From IMG/VR virus record IMGVR_UViG_3300048587_000158, positions 1-38,677 of that record: 38,677 bases of DNA. The stretch is one strand, 5' to 3'. Each line of letters starts with the position of its first letter. The first letter of the stretch is position 1. The notes below the pieces were generated by a model. The model was not told where the DNA came from and did not search any database. It was given only the letters and a program-made list of their open reading frames with translations. A program made the position numbers and the translations under genes. This stretch comes from a virus. This document shows, in pieces, positions 1 through 8,888 of the stretch.

Positions 1-1615
1 GCTCGCCCTCGCCGTACCGATACCAGTTTCGCGCACCTGCGACCGTCGTCGACAGTCCCGGCGCGAAGTCCGGCTCGATCTCGATCTCGCCGGCCAGCTC
101 GGTCGTCGTGATTTCCAGCTCGGGCGTGCCGACTTCCGGCGGCTGCAGGTAGCCGACCGCGATACGCCCGAGGCGGTCGACGAACATCCAGCCGAACACG
201 CTATCGAGCACGCGCTGGAGCACGTCGCCGACGCGCTCGGCGCTGTCGGCCCAATAGCTGACCGCCCACGGCCGCGCAGCGCGCAGGGCAGCGATTGAGT
301 CGGCGTCGATCTGGCTTGACCCAATGCCCGCGCGCGCGAGCAGCAGTTCGACGACGTCGGCAACGTCGCCGCCGGCCCCGACGCGGTCAAGCCTGACGTT
401 GTCGATGACCGCAGTCGCCGACTCGTCTGCGACCGCCGAAACTCGGATGAACAGTTTGCCAGCCGACGGCGCGACGAACGTCCCAGATAGCGCGTGAGTC
501 CCGGTCGACGTCGTCACCAGAAGCTGCACGTATTCTGGGGCGGCCAGCGAGTCCGGCCGGAACTGGACCTGCACCAGACCCTGACCCGCGGCGCTCACGG
601 TCACGTCGACGTCGAGCGCGTAACTGTACGACTGCCCCGCCTCCAACGCTGTTGGAAACGAAAAGTCGAGGTACGGGAACGGCATCGTCGCGCCGGTGCC
701 GTCCACCTCCAGCAGTGCGGTCCCGGCGTCCCACGTCGCCGTCGCGGTGCCGCCGCCGGTCGTCGACGTGAGCAAGGTCCAGTCGAGGATGTCGGTCGCG
801 AAGTCGCCCTCGGCCGCGCCGATGATCGACTCCGAGGCGAACGTGGTCGCGCTGACGTCCGCAACCACGCGCCCGATAGGTGTCTGCAACAACTCGATGC
901 CGGTGCGCGGCGGGTCCGCGATGCGGTACCCGTCGCCGGGTAGCGTGCCGAGGTCGAGCGGGAACCCCATATCGCGCACGGTGACGATGTCGAACGCGTC
1001 CGAGTCGTGGCAGTCGTATTCGTAATCAACCTCGTTGACCAGCACGACCGGGCAACTCAGCGGGTTGCCGATGGCGATAGGCTTCGGGCGCCCGACGATG
1101 GTCGCCGCGCCGTCGCCGGCCGCGTACAGGTCCGACTGCAACGGTATTTCCAGCCGCGCCATGATGTCGCCGGCAACCACCCGCGCGGTCTGCTCGCCTC
1201 GCGCTTCGATCCCGGTCACGACCGCGCTGGCGATCTGCGTCGCCGCGGACATCGGCTGGTCCTGATCGACGACGTACACCGCGACGCTGGCGTCTGCCTG
1301 CGAGTCGACGAGCATCGAATCAAGCGCGCCGTCGGTGTTGATCAGCTCGACGTTGCCGAGCCCGTTCGCGCCGCGCCGTTCGCCCCAGAGCACGCAGGAC
1401 ACGCTGCGGCTGTAGGCGACATCCCCGACGATGCGCGCATCGTGCCATCGCGTGTAGTTGTCACCGTACTCGATGTCAGAGTAGTGCTCGGTCGCGCCGT
1501 CAATCGTGAGCTGCGCGACGATGACCGGCAGCGCGTGGGACGTGCGCGGCAGTGGGAGCGGTCCGGGCGTTCCGAGCGTTCCGCTTCCGAGCGTTACGGC
1601 GCCGAGTGTCGTCAT
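1..1615 (-). CDS. Tail hub-like virion protein, 706 aa, N-terminal part (continues at 38677)
   Basis: ATG at 1615-1613 overlaps the stop of the preceding gene (TAATG). The frame stays open to position 1 and continues in phase from 38677 down to a TAG at 38172, giving 706 aa if the ends are joined. It lies downstream of the tape measure, where siphophages encode distal tail and hub proteins. About residues 290-430 look like a carbohydrate-binding jelly-roll insertion (beta-rich, ending in IDNVRL). I recognise no catalytic motif and no NlpC/P60 domain. Likely a tail-tip hub or fibre-base protein; the family is not certain. Confidence 0.8.
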   Translation of the reverse strand, partial: MTTLGAVTLGSGTLGTPGPLPLPRTSHALPVIVAQLTIDGATEHYSDIEYGDNYTRWHDARIVGDVAYSRSVSCVLWGERRGANGLGNVELINTDGALDSMLVDSQADASVAVYVVDQDQPMSAATQIASAVVTGIEARGEQTARVVAGDIMARLEIPLQSDLYAAGDGAATIVGRPKPIAIGNPLSCPVVLVNEVDYEYDCHDSDAFDIVTVRDMGFPLDLGTLPGDGYRIADPPRTGIELLQTPIGRVVADVSATTFASESIIGAAEGDFATDILDWTLLTSTTGGGTATATWDAGTALLEVDGTGATMPFPYLDFSFPTALEAGQSYSYALDVDVTVSAAGQGLVQVQFRPDSLAAPEYVQLLVTTSTGTHALSGTFVAPSAGKLFIRVSAVADESATAVIDNVRLDRVGAGGDVADVVELLLARAGIGSSQIDADSIAALRAARPWAVSYWADSAERVGDVLQRVLDSVFGWMFVDRLGRIAVGYLQPPEVGTPELEITTTELAGEIEIEPDFAPGLSTTVAGARNWYRYGEGE

Positions 1616-2277
1616 TACGCGAGCTTGAGTTCAATCGGGACAAACTCAGTGCAAGCAACGTAATCGGCAGCCCCTACGGAATACAATCGCAGCTTGGTTG
1701 TAAGCACGGGCATCCCGACATGCTCGACGAATTGCAACGCCCCGGAATTTGCAACAGTAGCAGTGACCGTTTGACTAATCCAAGTTTTCCAGCTTGCACC
1801 GTCCCAATACTGGAGCACAAACCGAGTCGCTGCGATCAACTGATAATTTGAAGTCATCCCAAAGCCGGCGATTGTCCCGCCGCCGAGGCGCGCACCACAG
1901 ATTAACTTCGCTCCACTCCATTCAACCGCAATCCATTCGTTTGCCCCGTTGTTGGTTCCGGTTCCAGTCGTCCCGTCCCCGTCCGTCATGTTTGCGGTGG
2001 TTCCTGCGGTGGTGCCTGCGTAGGTGCTTGATTGACTGACCGCAGTGAGCGCCACGTCCGCACGGGTCAAAGACCCGCCTCCACCTCCGCCCTCAAGTGC
2101 AGCGATGCGCGCCGCGACGGTCGCATCGCTGCCCTGCGGGTCAACCCCGAGCGTCGATTGGATCGCCATCACCGCCGCGTTGACGTCGTTGTGCAGCGCC
2201 GGATGCGTGTCGATGCTCGGCGTGTCGTTGGCGTTCGCTATGGGAAGCGTGTCGAGTGTGGTCGGGTAGGTGCTCAT
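1615..2277 (-). CDS. Probable receptor-binding tail protein with discoidin-like domain, 220 aa
   Basis: ATG overlaps the tape-measure stop (ATGA). Residues 1-70 resemble the N-terminal stretch of phage tail-fibre proteins (ALHNDVNAAVMAIQSTLG), then comes a Gly-rich linker (GGGGGG). Residues 75-220 look like an F5/8 type C (discoidin) beta-sandwich, with a vulnerable-to-solvent pattern of GANEWIAVEWS, a central RFVLQYWDGASWKTW strand pair and a C-terminal TKLRLYS strand. Such domains bind glycans. The C-terminal half is clearly poorer in GC than its neighbours: a hand count of 1621-1740 plus 1801-1860 gives 93/180 (52%). This suggests recent acquisition of a receptor-binding module. Confidence 0.6.
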   Translation of the reverse strand: MSTYPTTLDTLPIANANDTPSIDTHPALHNDVNAAVMAIQSTLGVDPQGSDATVAARIAALEGGGGGGSLTRADVALTAVSQSSTYAGTTAGTTANMTDGDGTTGTGTNNGANEWIAVEWSGAKLICGARLGGGTIAGFGMTSNYQLIAATRFVLQYWDGASWKTWISQTVTATVANSGALQFVEHVGMPVLTTKLRLYSVGAADYVACTEFVPIELKLA

Positions 2278-5200
2278 CGTCGGCCTGCTTTGATCGCGTC
2301 AGTTTGCCGCTCGGTCGCGCGCGTTTGCGCGTCGGCTGCGGTGCGGGTTGTCGTTTCGAGTTGCGCCAGACGTTGTTCAAGCCGGCGCGTGTATTCGTCC
2401 GCTTCGCGGCGTTCGCGGCGTAGCTCGCGGAGTTCGGCGACGAGCAGGTTATCGGACGTGCCGGCCGGCGCGCCCGAGCGGCGCAGCGCGGCGTTGACCT
2501 GCGCAGGTATGACCGCCTCGCCGCGGTGCAAGTAGGCGAGGCCATCGGCGGGAACGAACGGAGTGCCGACGGCGTAACCAGGCGGCTGAATGCCGATCGG
2601 GCCGGTGCCCGGCCCGCCGGTGCCGCCCAGTCCGGGGCCTGGCTGCAGGCCGCTCAGCGCACCGATGCCGGCTAGGATGTCGCCGAGGATCGTGGTCTGT
2701 GTCTGCAGCTCGGTCAGGCTGGTGCCGAGCGTCGATTCGACGGACGTGAGAACGGCCAGTTGCGTTGCCGGGTCGGCTGGCGTGATGGCCAGAAAGTACG
2801 GGGCCAGCATGTCGCGCAGGTCCGGCGACAGATCTGCGATGGCATCTTCCATCGCGCCGATGCCAGCCTCGACACCCGCTGTATCGCCCAGCGCCGCGGC
2901 CTCTTCGACATCGCGCAGCAGCGGTTCCAGAAGGTCACGCTGACCCTGCGGAAGCGCGGCAATCTCCGCCTCCAGTGCGTCGTTGAGCAGCGACTGGCGA
3001 TCGGCCAGCGACCCGAGGTCGACGCCAACCGACGCGGCCAGCGCGGACAGTTCGGTCCCGGTCGCCTGGGCGATGTCGGCGAGCTGCGAGGCTGTGGCGA
3101 CGGTAAGGTCGTCGAGATTGACGCCGAGGTCGGTGACCAGGTCGGACATTTCAACGCCGAGCGTTGCGGCGATCTCGTCGAGCGGCCGGCCGGTGGCGAT
3201 GACCAGGTCGCGGATGACGGCGGCCAGTTCGGTCGCCAGCGCCCGGCGCTCGGCGGTGGCCTGCTCTGCGGCCAGGGCATCTCGCTCGGCGATCAGTGCG
3301 GCAAGGTCAGGATTGACGCCGCCGAATCCGCCGCCATCGACGCCGACACCGGGACCGCCACCGCCGCCTACAGGCTCGGCAATCGCCAGCCCGGCAACCT
3401 GCGTCAGTGCGTCGCGGATGGTGTCGCGCAGATCGAAGTAGGGATCGCCGGATGCGTAGACCCGCTGCCCGAGGCGCAGCAGCTGATCGGCCAGCCCCGG
3501 CAGCGCGGCCATTGCCTCAGCATCTCCACCAAGGGCTGACGCCAGTGTGCGATCAAAAAGCGCCTGCGCCTCGACCAGGGCATCGCGCGGGCGCAGCCCG
3601 CCGAGGTCGCCGATCATCAGGTTGTCGAGCCAATCGCGGATTCGCTGCTGCGCGCCGATCTGCGCGGTCACGGCGTTGTCGACCGCTTGCGTCACCTCAT
3701 TCATGCCGCCCGCCCAGCTGGACGTGGCCGCGCCCGCGCTGGCCTGCATCTCGGCGATCTCGCGGTCGAGGCGCTCCAGCTGCGTGCCGTAGAGCTGCTG
3801 CACGATGTCGCGGCCGCTCTGCTCCAGTCGGGCGATGGCCTCCGCGGCGCGGATGGCGGCCAGCTGGTGCGCGGCGGCCAGATCAGCCTCGGCGGCGCCC
3901 TGCATGCCAGCAGCGCGGGCCGCGGCGTTGAGGCTGGCGATCATGCTGGCGAGGTCGCGGTCGATGTCGCGCATCGACTGCGCGAACTCGGACATGCCGC
4001 TGGCTGCGGCCAACTCGTCGTTGATGCCGCGCACCAGGTCCGCGTACTGCCCGTAGGCTGCGGCCTGGTCGGCCAGCACCGCGCCGACTCGCGCCGCGCC
4101 GAGTTCGCGGATCTGCGCCAGCTGCTGCTCGGTGGCACCCAGCGCCGTCGCCCGGGCAATCATCGCCTCGGTCTCGGTGTTGATCGCGGCCAGCTGCTGC
4201 GCGAACGTGGCCGGCGGCGCGAACTCGGCGAGCTGGTCGGTGACGCTTGTCATCAGATCGGACAGCGAGCCGCTGACCTGGTCGATGGCATCGGTAGCCT
4301 CGCCGGTCATGTCGATGACGACGCCGAGCGCCTGGGCGAACTCCAGCCACTCGACGATGGCCTCCGCAGTGAGCGTCGGCAGCGCGGCCTCGAACAGCGC
4401 ACGGAACGCCTGCGCGCCCGCAGCGCCCTCGAAGTCAGTCGCGTTCAGGCCGATATCCGCCGCCTGCGTGGCTGCGTTGGCGCGCGCCTGCTGCAGCGCA
4501 TAGGCCGCGCGCTCGTCGGCGGTGTAGAAGGTTTCGAAGTAGGCGGACCAGAGCGACGTGGCGCGCTCGAGGCCGCCGGCTGCGGCGGTGATGTCGGCGG
4601 CGAAGCGGATCATCTCCTCGCGCGTCAGGTCGATCGATGTGCCGGAGAGGTCGAGGGCTTCGTCAAGCAGGCTCACCGAGCCGAGCAAGCGCGCGTAGGT
4701 GGCGCCGATTTCCTCGGTGCCGACGCGGTAGTCGGTCAGCAGATCGGCAACTTCAGCGAAGGTGTCGCCGAGCGTTCCGAGGTCGACGATCTTCTCGATC
4801 TGCAGGGCTTCGGCCAGGCGGCCGACGCGCTCTTCGAGTTCGCCAGCCGTGCCCACGAACGCGACAACGTCGGCAGAGAACTCGCCGAGGATCGCCCCGA
4901 AGCGGGCATCGAGGGCCTCGCCGACCGTGGCCGCGCCGTCGCGGAAGGTGTCGTTGACCGCGCTGAGCCGATCGCGCACGGCGGCCAGCTGGTCGGCGTT
5001 GAGCAACCCGGCGATCAGGTTGTCGAAGTCCTTGATTCGGCCGGCGATCTCGACCGCCGCGCCGTCGCCCAGGCTTTCGCCGCGCACGAAGATGGAGCCG
5101 AGGTCGGACTGCTCGACGCCCCTCGCACGGCGGTCGCCGTTAAACTGCGACGAACGGACGCGGAGGATGGTCTCCTGATCTTCGCCGAAGATCTGCGTAA

Positions 5201-7499
5201 GCGCGGCAACGGCGCCGACGATCAAGCCGACCGGGCCCAGCAGCAGGCCCACGCCCTGCATGAAGGCACCGCCCGCAATCGAGGCGACGCCGGCGCCGAT
5301 GCTGCCGGTGATGCCGCCGATCAAGCCAGCGCCGCTGAAGATGCTCGCGGATGCCAGCATGCCGGTGCCCAGGCCGCCGCCAAGCAGGGAGCCAGCACCG
5401 CCAAGCAGGGAGCCGAGGATGCCGCCGGATCCGACAGCGCCTGCGCCGCCCGAACCGGCGCCTCCAGAAAGCGCCCCAAGCAGAGACCCGGCGCCAGTGA
5501 CGCCAGCCCCGCCGACGTTGAAGATGCTGCGGAACACGTTCATCAAGCCGGACGCGATCAGCTCGCGCTTGAGATCATCCAGCAACTTCTTGAAGTAGCT
5601 CTTGACGCCCTTCGATCCGTCGAGCACGGCGCCGGCCAGGCCGTAGGAGAAATCCTCCCACGCGCGCGCCGACTCTTCAGCCGCGCGCCGGGCATCTTCG
5701 CCAGCCCGATAGTTCACTTCCTCAATCGTCAACTGGAGCTTGCGCCACGCGTCGTCGCCGATCTTGGCAGCCAGCGCCAGTTCGTCGGCGGTCGCCGGGC
5801 CTTCCATGCGGATCAGCGCAAGCTGAGTCTTGACGTCTTCAAGCGTGCGCTCGTAATCCTGCCATGCCTGCTCGGCCGGGCCGCCGAGGTCTGCGCTGAG
5901 TGCGTTCGCCATCTCGCGCAGAGTGTCGCGCGCACCGGCGGCGCCGTCGGCCACTTGGCGATTCCAGTCGTCGAATCGCTCGGCCTCTTCGGCCGCTTCC
6001 TTGAATGCGTCGGCCGCCTCTTTGGTTGCCTTCGCCTGATCCTTCAGCGTTGGGCCAAGGCGCAGCGACTGATCGCGCAGGGCGGCCAGCTTTTTCTCCC
6101 ACTCGGCGAGACGCTTGTTTCCGTCGGCGATCTCGCCGTTTGCGGACGCGATGGTGCCTTGCAACTCTTCGATTCGATCACGCAGTGAGGCGGCAGCCGC
6201 AAGCTGCGTCGACGACACAATCGCAGCGCCGCCGATCGCCGCCTGCGCGCCAGGTTCGCCGCGCGGACCCATGCGCAGACCTTCCATGATCCGCAGGTTC
6301 AATTGCGCCTTGGCCTCAGCCGCGAGCAAGTCAGCCTTAGCGGCCTTCAGCGCAGCCTCGGCATTCTCCCGCTGGGCCTCTGCTGCAATGATCGCCGGAC
6401 GAATGCCGTTGCCCTGCGCCTCTTTGAGCAGGTCGACAGCCTTCACGAGCGACTCGTTCGCCACCGCTGCCTTGTCGGAAGCGCTTTCGTAGTCGTACAT
6501 CGCTACCGCCACGGCAGCGATGCCGGTGACGAGCAGCCCGATCGGCCCGCCCACAAGCCCAAGCGCCGCGCGGAATACGCCAGCCGCCGCAGCGGCAGCC
6601 GTAAACCCGCCAGCCGTCGAAACCAGCGCCGTTCCGAGCGAGATCAGCGCCCCGGCGACCAGTCGCGTGGCAATGAACACAGCCAGTTCGTCGACGTACT
6701 GCGCGGCCTCCTTGATGCCATCGATCCACGCCGACAGCGTGCCGTCTTCGCGTATGCCCTTGGCGAAGTCGATCGCCGCCTGCGATAAGTCGAGCAGCGT
6801 CGGCAGTAGTTCCTGCGCCACCGTGTTGCCGAGGCCCATCGCTGCGTCCTGCAACTTCGACAAGTTGTCGTTGAACTGCTCAGCAGCGTCAGTCGTCGCG
6901 CCGGAGAAAACGATTCCGAGCGCCTCGGCTTCCTTGCCCATCGCCGCCAGGCCATCGCGGCCGGAGATCAGTAGCGGCAGCAGCTCGGCGCCACTCTTTC
7001 CGAACAGTGCCTGCGCTGCCGCAGACCGCTCGGTCGCATTGCCGAGCTTGCTGATCTGCTCTGCGGAGTCTGCAAACAGCTCGGCAGCGGATCGCATGCG
7101 CCCGTTGGAATCGGTTGCGCTGATACCGAGTCGCGCCAGGCTTTCGCCGCCCATGTCGGCCTCTTTGGCCAGACGCGCGAGCGCTTTCTCAATGGTCTCA
7201 AGCGACGCGCCGGATTGCTCGGCAGCGAACTTGAGCTTGCTGATTTCCTCTGCAGACGCGCCCGTCTTCTTTGCGGCCTTGCCGACAGCATCGGCGGTGT
7301 TGATCGCCTTTTGCGTCAGCACCCCGAGCGCGGTAGCGGCCGCAGCAGCACCGGCGCCGATGGCGACGCCGAGCTGCTTTGCGCTGTCCGCCCATGCCTT
7401 CCTGACTTCCTCGGCGCGCCTCTTTGCCTCCTTCGACGCCCGATCCATATCGGTGACGAAAGTGCCAGTCAGCGCCTCAAGGACAATGGAAATCTTCAT
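2274..7499 (-). CDS. Tail tape measure protein, 1741 aa
   Basis: Longest gene, directly after the tail chaperones, with the composition typical of tape measures: Ala-rich, long helical stretches, several hydrophobic segments (around residues 275-330 and 680-780) and coiled coils. ATG 7499-7497 overlaps the stop of the T-like gene (TGATG). The N-terminus (MKISIVLEALTGTFVTDMDR) is of lambdoid/HK97 type. At the usual 1.5 A per residue it would set a tail of about 260 nm (inference). Around residues 1440-1505 are tandem 11-residue repeats with the pattern L-x-x-L/I-x(4)-G-V/T-x. No peptidoglycan hydrolase motif was recognised. Confidence 0.93.
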   Translation of the reverse strand: MKISIVLEALTGTFVTDMDRASKEAKRRAEEVRKAWADSAKQLGVAIGAGAAAAATALGVLTQKAINTADAVGKAAKKTGASAEEISKLKFAAEQSGASLETIEKALARLAKEADMGGESLARLGISATDSNGRMRSAAELFADSAEQISKLGNATERSAAAQALFGKSGAELLPLLISGRDGLAAMGKEAEALGIVFSGATTDAAEQFNDNLSKLQDAAMGLGNTVAQELLPTLLDLSQAAIDFAKGIREDGTLSAWIDGIKEAAQYVDELAVFIATRLVAGALISLGTALVSTAGGFTAAAAAAGVFRAALGLVGGPIGLLVTGIAAVAVAMYDYESASDKAAVANESLVKAVDLLKEAQGNGIRPAIIAAEAQRENAEAALKAAKADLLAAEAKAQLNLRIMEGLRMGPRGEPGAQAAIGGAAIVSSTQLAAAASLRDRIEELQGTIASANGEIADGNKRLAEWEKKLAALRDQSLRLGPTLKDQAKATKEAADAFKEAAEEAERFDDWNRQVADGAAGARDTLREMANALSADLGGPAEQAWQDYERTLEDVKTQLALIRMEGPATADELALAAKIGDDAWRKLQLTIEEVNYRAGEDARRAAEESARAWEDFSYGLAGAVLDGSKGVKSYFKKLLDDLKRELIASGLMNVFRSIFNVGGAGVTGAGSLLGALSGGAGSGGAGAVGSGGILGSLLGGAGSLLGGGLGTGMLASASIFSGAGLIGGITGSIGAGVASIAGGAFMQGVGLLLGPVGLIVGAVAALTQIFGEDQETILRVRSSQFNGDRRARGVEQSDLGSIFVRGESLGDGAAVEIAGRIKDFDNLIAGLLNADQLAAVRDRLSAVNDTFRDGAATVGEALDARFGAILGEFSADVVAFVGTAGELEERVGRLAEALQIEKIVDLGTLGDTFAEVADLLTDYRVGTEEIGATYARLLGSVSLLDEALDLSGTSIDLTREEMIRFAADITAAAGGLERATSLWSAYFETFYTADERAAYALQQARANAATQAADIGLNATDFEGAAGAQAFRALFEAALPTLTAEAIVEWLEFAQALGVVIDMTGEATDAIDQVSGSLSDLMTSVTDQLAEFAPPATFAQQLAAINTETEAMIARATALGATEQQLAQIRELGAARVGAVLADQAAAYGQYADLVRGINDELAAASGMSEFAQSMRDIDRDLASMIASLNAAARAAGMQGAAEADLAAAHQLAAIRAAEAIARLEQSGRDIVQQLYGTQLERLDREIAEMQASAGAATSSWAGGMNEVTQAVDNAVTAQIGAQQRIRDWLDNLMIGDLGGLRPRDALVEAQALFDRTLASALGGDAEAMAALPGLADQLLRLGQRVYASGDPYFDLRDTIRDALTQVAGLAIAEPVGGGGGPGVGVDGGGFGGVNPDLAALIAERDALAAEQATAERRALATELAAVIRDLVIATGRPLDEIAATLGVEMSDLVTDLGVNLDDLTVATASQLADIAQATGTELSALAASVGVDLGSLADRQSLLNDALEAEIAALPQGQRDLLEPLLRDVEEAAALGDTAGVEAGIGAMEDAIADLSPDLRDMLAPYFLAITPADPATQLAVLTSVESTLGTSLTELQTQTTILGDILAGIGALSGLQPGPGLGGTGGPGTGPIGIQPPGYAVGTPFVPADGLAYLHRGEAVIPAQVNAALRRSGAPAGTSDNLLVAELRELRRERREADEYTRRLEQRLAQLETTTRTAADAQTRATERQTDAIKAGRR

Positions 7500-7864
7500 C
7501 AGGTTATCCGGTCGATGGAGTCGAGGATTTCGAGATCGTTCTCTGAGTAGCGCCCATCCGTGCGGCGCCAGACGCGGCGGAACAACATGAAGCGCTCAAG
7601 GTCGGCGCGCGACTCGCTGTGAGCGTTGTGGTACTGGCACGACAAGTAGGCGAGCCCGTATTCCAGGCGCTCAGTCGGCGCAGGTTCGCGCGCGAGATAG
7701 GCGCCGAGCAGGTGAACATCGGATGCCGGCCAACCCAGCACGACAGACGGCGGCTGCCCCATCAAAAAGGACAGCCGCACGACATGCCGCAGCGCCGGAT
7801 TAGCCGACAGGCTCTCCCGATTCGGTCGCCCGCCTGCCGAACTCTGCGGACGCCTCGCGGGCAA
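7499..7864 (-). CDS. Tail assembly chaperone extension (lambda T-like), start uncertain
   Basis: Open frame overlapping the end of the G-like chaperone gene by 65 nt and ending at the tape-measure ATG. The segment from NPALRHVVRL onward resembles the T part of lambda-type G-GT chaperones (helical, with the LMGQPPSVVLGWPAS segment and ERLEYGLAYL). The only in-frame start in the overlap is a weak TTG at 7864, so T is probably made as a C-terminal extension of G by ribosomal frameshift. Its frame requires a +1 (or -2) shift from G, not the -1 of lambda. I could not pick a convincing slippery site. Confidence 0.6.
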   Translation of the reverse strand: MPARRPQSSAGGRPNRESLSANPALRHVVRLSFLMGQPPSVVLGWPASDVHLLGAYLAREPAPTERLEYGLAYLSCQYHNAHSESRADLERFMLFRRVWRRTDGRYSENDLEILDSIDRIT

Positions 7865-8144
7865 TGGAGACCATGCCGGCCACTTTGCTGGCGGGTTCGT
7901 CCTGGAGCTTGCCGAGTCCGCTGTAGACGGGCTTGCCGTCTTCGGTGACCAGCGTCATCTGCAGCAGGCGCTGGCCGCGCTCGCCCTCGAACGCGAGATC
8001 GAGCGTCATTTCGGACACGCCCTCGCGGACCGTGCTCTTGTAGCCGGCGCTCAACTTGACTTGCTCTCCAGCGGTGAGTTCGCGGAAGTGCAGCGTCTTG
8101 GTTTCGCCGCGGTAGGTGAATTGCTTTTCGATCAGGTCCATCAT
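7800..8144 (-). CDS. Tail assembly chaperone (lambda G-like), 114 aa
   Basis: Acidic-basic small protein (MMDLIEKQFTYRGETKTLHF) between the tail tube and tape measure, the standard place for the tail chaperone that binds the tape measure during tail assembly. ATG at 8144 has AAGGA five bases upstream and is preferred over the longer frame to 8180, which lacks a Shine-Dalgarno sequence. It ends with TAA at 7802-7800, inside the T-like frame. Function is inferred from position, size and the overlapping second frame. Confidence 0.65.
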   Translation of the reverse strand: MMDLIEKQFTYRGETKTLHFRELTAGEQVKLSAGYKSTVREGVSEMTLDLAFEGERGQRLLQMTLVTEDGKPVYSGLGKLQDEPASKVAGMVSIAREASAEFGRRATESGEPVG

Positions 8145-8170
8145 AATTCCTTGGCCGTTGACAGGTGCCA

Positions 8171-8219
8171 GCCGGCGCACAGCAGCGCACGGCGAACGCG
8201 CTGCTTTGCGTGCGCCGAC
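8171..8219 (-). other. Long hairpin between tail tube and chaperone genes
   Basis: Inverted repeat: 8171-8180 pairs with 8210-8219 (9 of 10), and AGCAGCGC at 8181-8188 pairs perfectly with 8198-8205, leaving a 4-nt bulge and a 9-nt loop. No U-tract follows on the minus strand, so it is not a canonical terminator. It may attenuate or protect the tail-tube mRNA so that tube protein is made in excess. The rest of 8145-8261 holds no gene that I can see. Confidence 0.6.
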
Positions 8220-8261
8220 TGGGCTTTTCGGTGGATTGCCGTTGGGTGTCGCTACGAGCCG

Positions 8262-8780
8262 TTACGCCAGATCGGCGACCGGGTTCTCGCGGCGAATGCG
8301 GGTGGTGAGCTGCACGGTCACCGTGGCGCGGACGTACTCGCCGACGGCGTAGTCCTCGCTAAAGTTGGACACGTAGCCCTTCCAGTAGCGGTTTGTCGGA
8401 CCCGGCGACGCGAGGTGGCCATCGCTGTCGAGCGTGGTCGGCGCCGTGGTGTTGTCGCTCAGCACCAACATGAAGGGCATGATCAGCTCGCTGCCCAAAT
8501 CCTCGGCGGCCATCAGCGCCTGATGCGCCTCGCTGCGCGGGATCAGGTTCACCGGGATCTGGATCGACGGCAGATCCTGCAGGCCGGCGGCGTACTCGCG
8601 GGCCTCTGAGTCGAGGCAGGTCACATCGACCTTGGGCGCCTCGCCGCTGCTCAGTCCGGTCACGCCGGTCGGGCAGGCCACTTTGTGGATGACGACGCCA
8701 TCCGGATCAGACGACGAAGCTCCCGGCGCGTAGCCGAAGTAGAGCTTGGTGCCCTTGGTTTGCATGATGCCAACAGTCAT
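8262..8780 (-). CDS. Major tail tube protein, 172 aa
   Basis: Located between the tail terminator and chaperone genes. It reads MTVGIMQTKGTKLYFGY, then the phage tail-tube pattern: a Gly/Ser-rich strand, SEAHQALMAAEDL helix, and a C-terminal beta strand VGEYVRATVTVQLT. ATG at 8780 has GGAG 11 nt upstream; the longer frame to 8870 runs through the palindromes at 8823-8860 and is not credible as coding. A clear paralogue lies at 10539-11030. Flanked on both sides by strong hairpins. Confidence 0.8.
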   Translation of the reverse strand: MTVGIMQTKGTKLYFGYAPGASSSDPDGVVIHKVACPTGVTGLSSGEAPKVDVTCLDSEAREYAAGLQDLPSIQIPVNLIPRSEAHQALMAAEDLGSELIMPFMLVLSDNTTAPTTLDSDGHLASPGPTNRYWKGYVSNFSEDYAVGEYVRATVTVQLTTRIRRENPVADLA

Positions 8781-8822
8781 AACGCGTGTACTCCATGGAG
8801 AGCGGCTTTGCCGCGAGGTAAA

Positions 8823-8860
8823 GGCCGAGCGCTCGGCCACGACGAAAGGCCCGGCTTTCG
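8823..8860 (-). terminator. Two adjacent hairpins upstream of tail tube gene
   Basis: 8823-8838 is a perfect 16-bp palindrome (GGCCGAGCGCTCGGCC) followed on the minus strand by TTTACC. 8843-8860 is CGAAAG-GCCCGG-CTTTCG, a 6-bp stem. Together they lie in the 108-bp gap between the tail terminator and tail tube genes. The palindrome with a short T-run could be a weak intrinsic terminator or a processing site that separates tube expression from the upstream genes. Confidence 0.45.
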
Positions 8861-8888
8861 CCAGGCCCATCGAATCTTGGTTGGTGGG

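Noticed and set aside
3687-6188. Large plus-strand open frame of 833 codons
   Set aside because: Lies opposite the tape measure gene; high GC with codon bias leaves a long mirror frame. No family features and no start signal.
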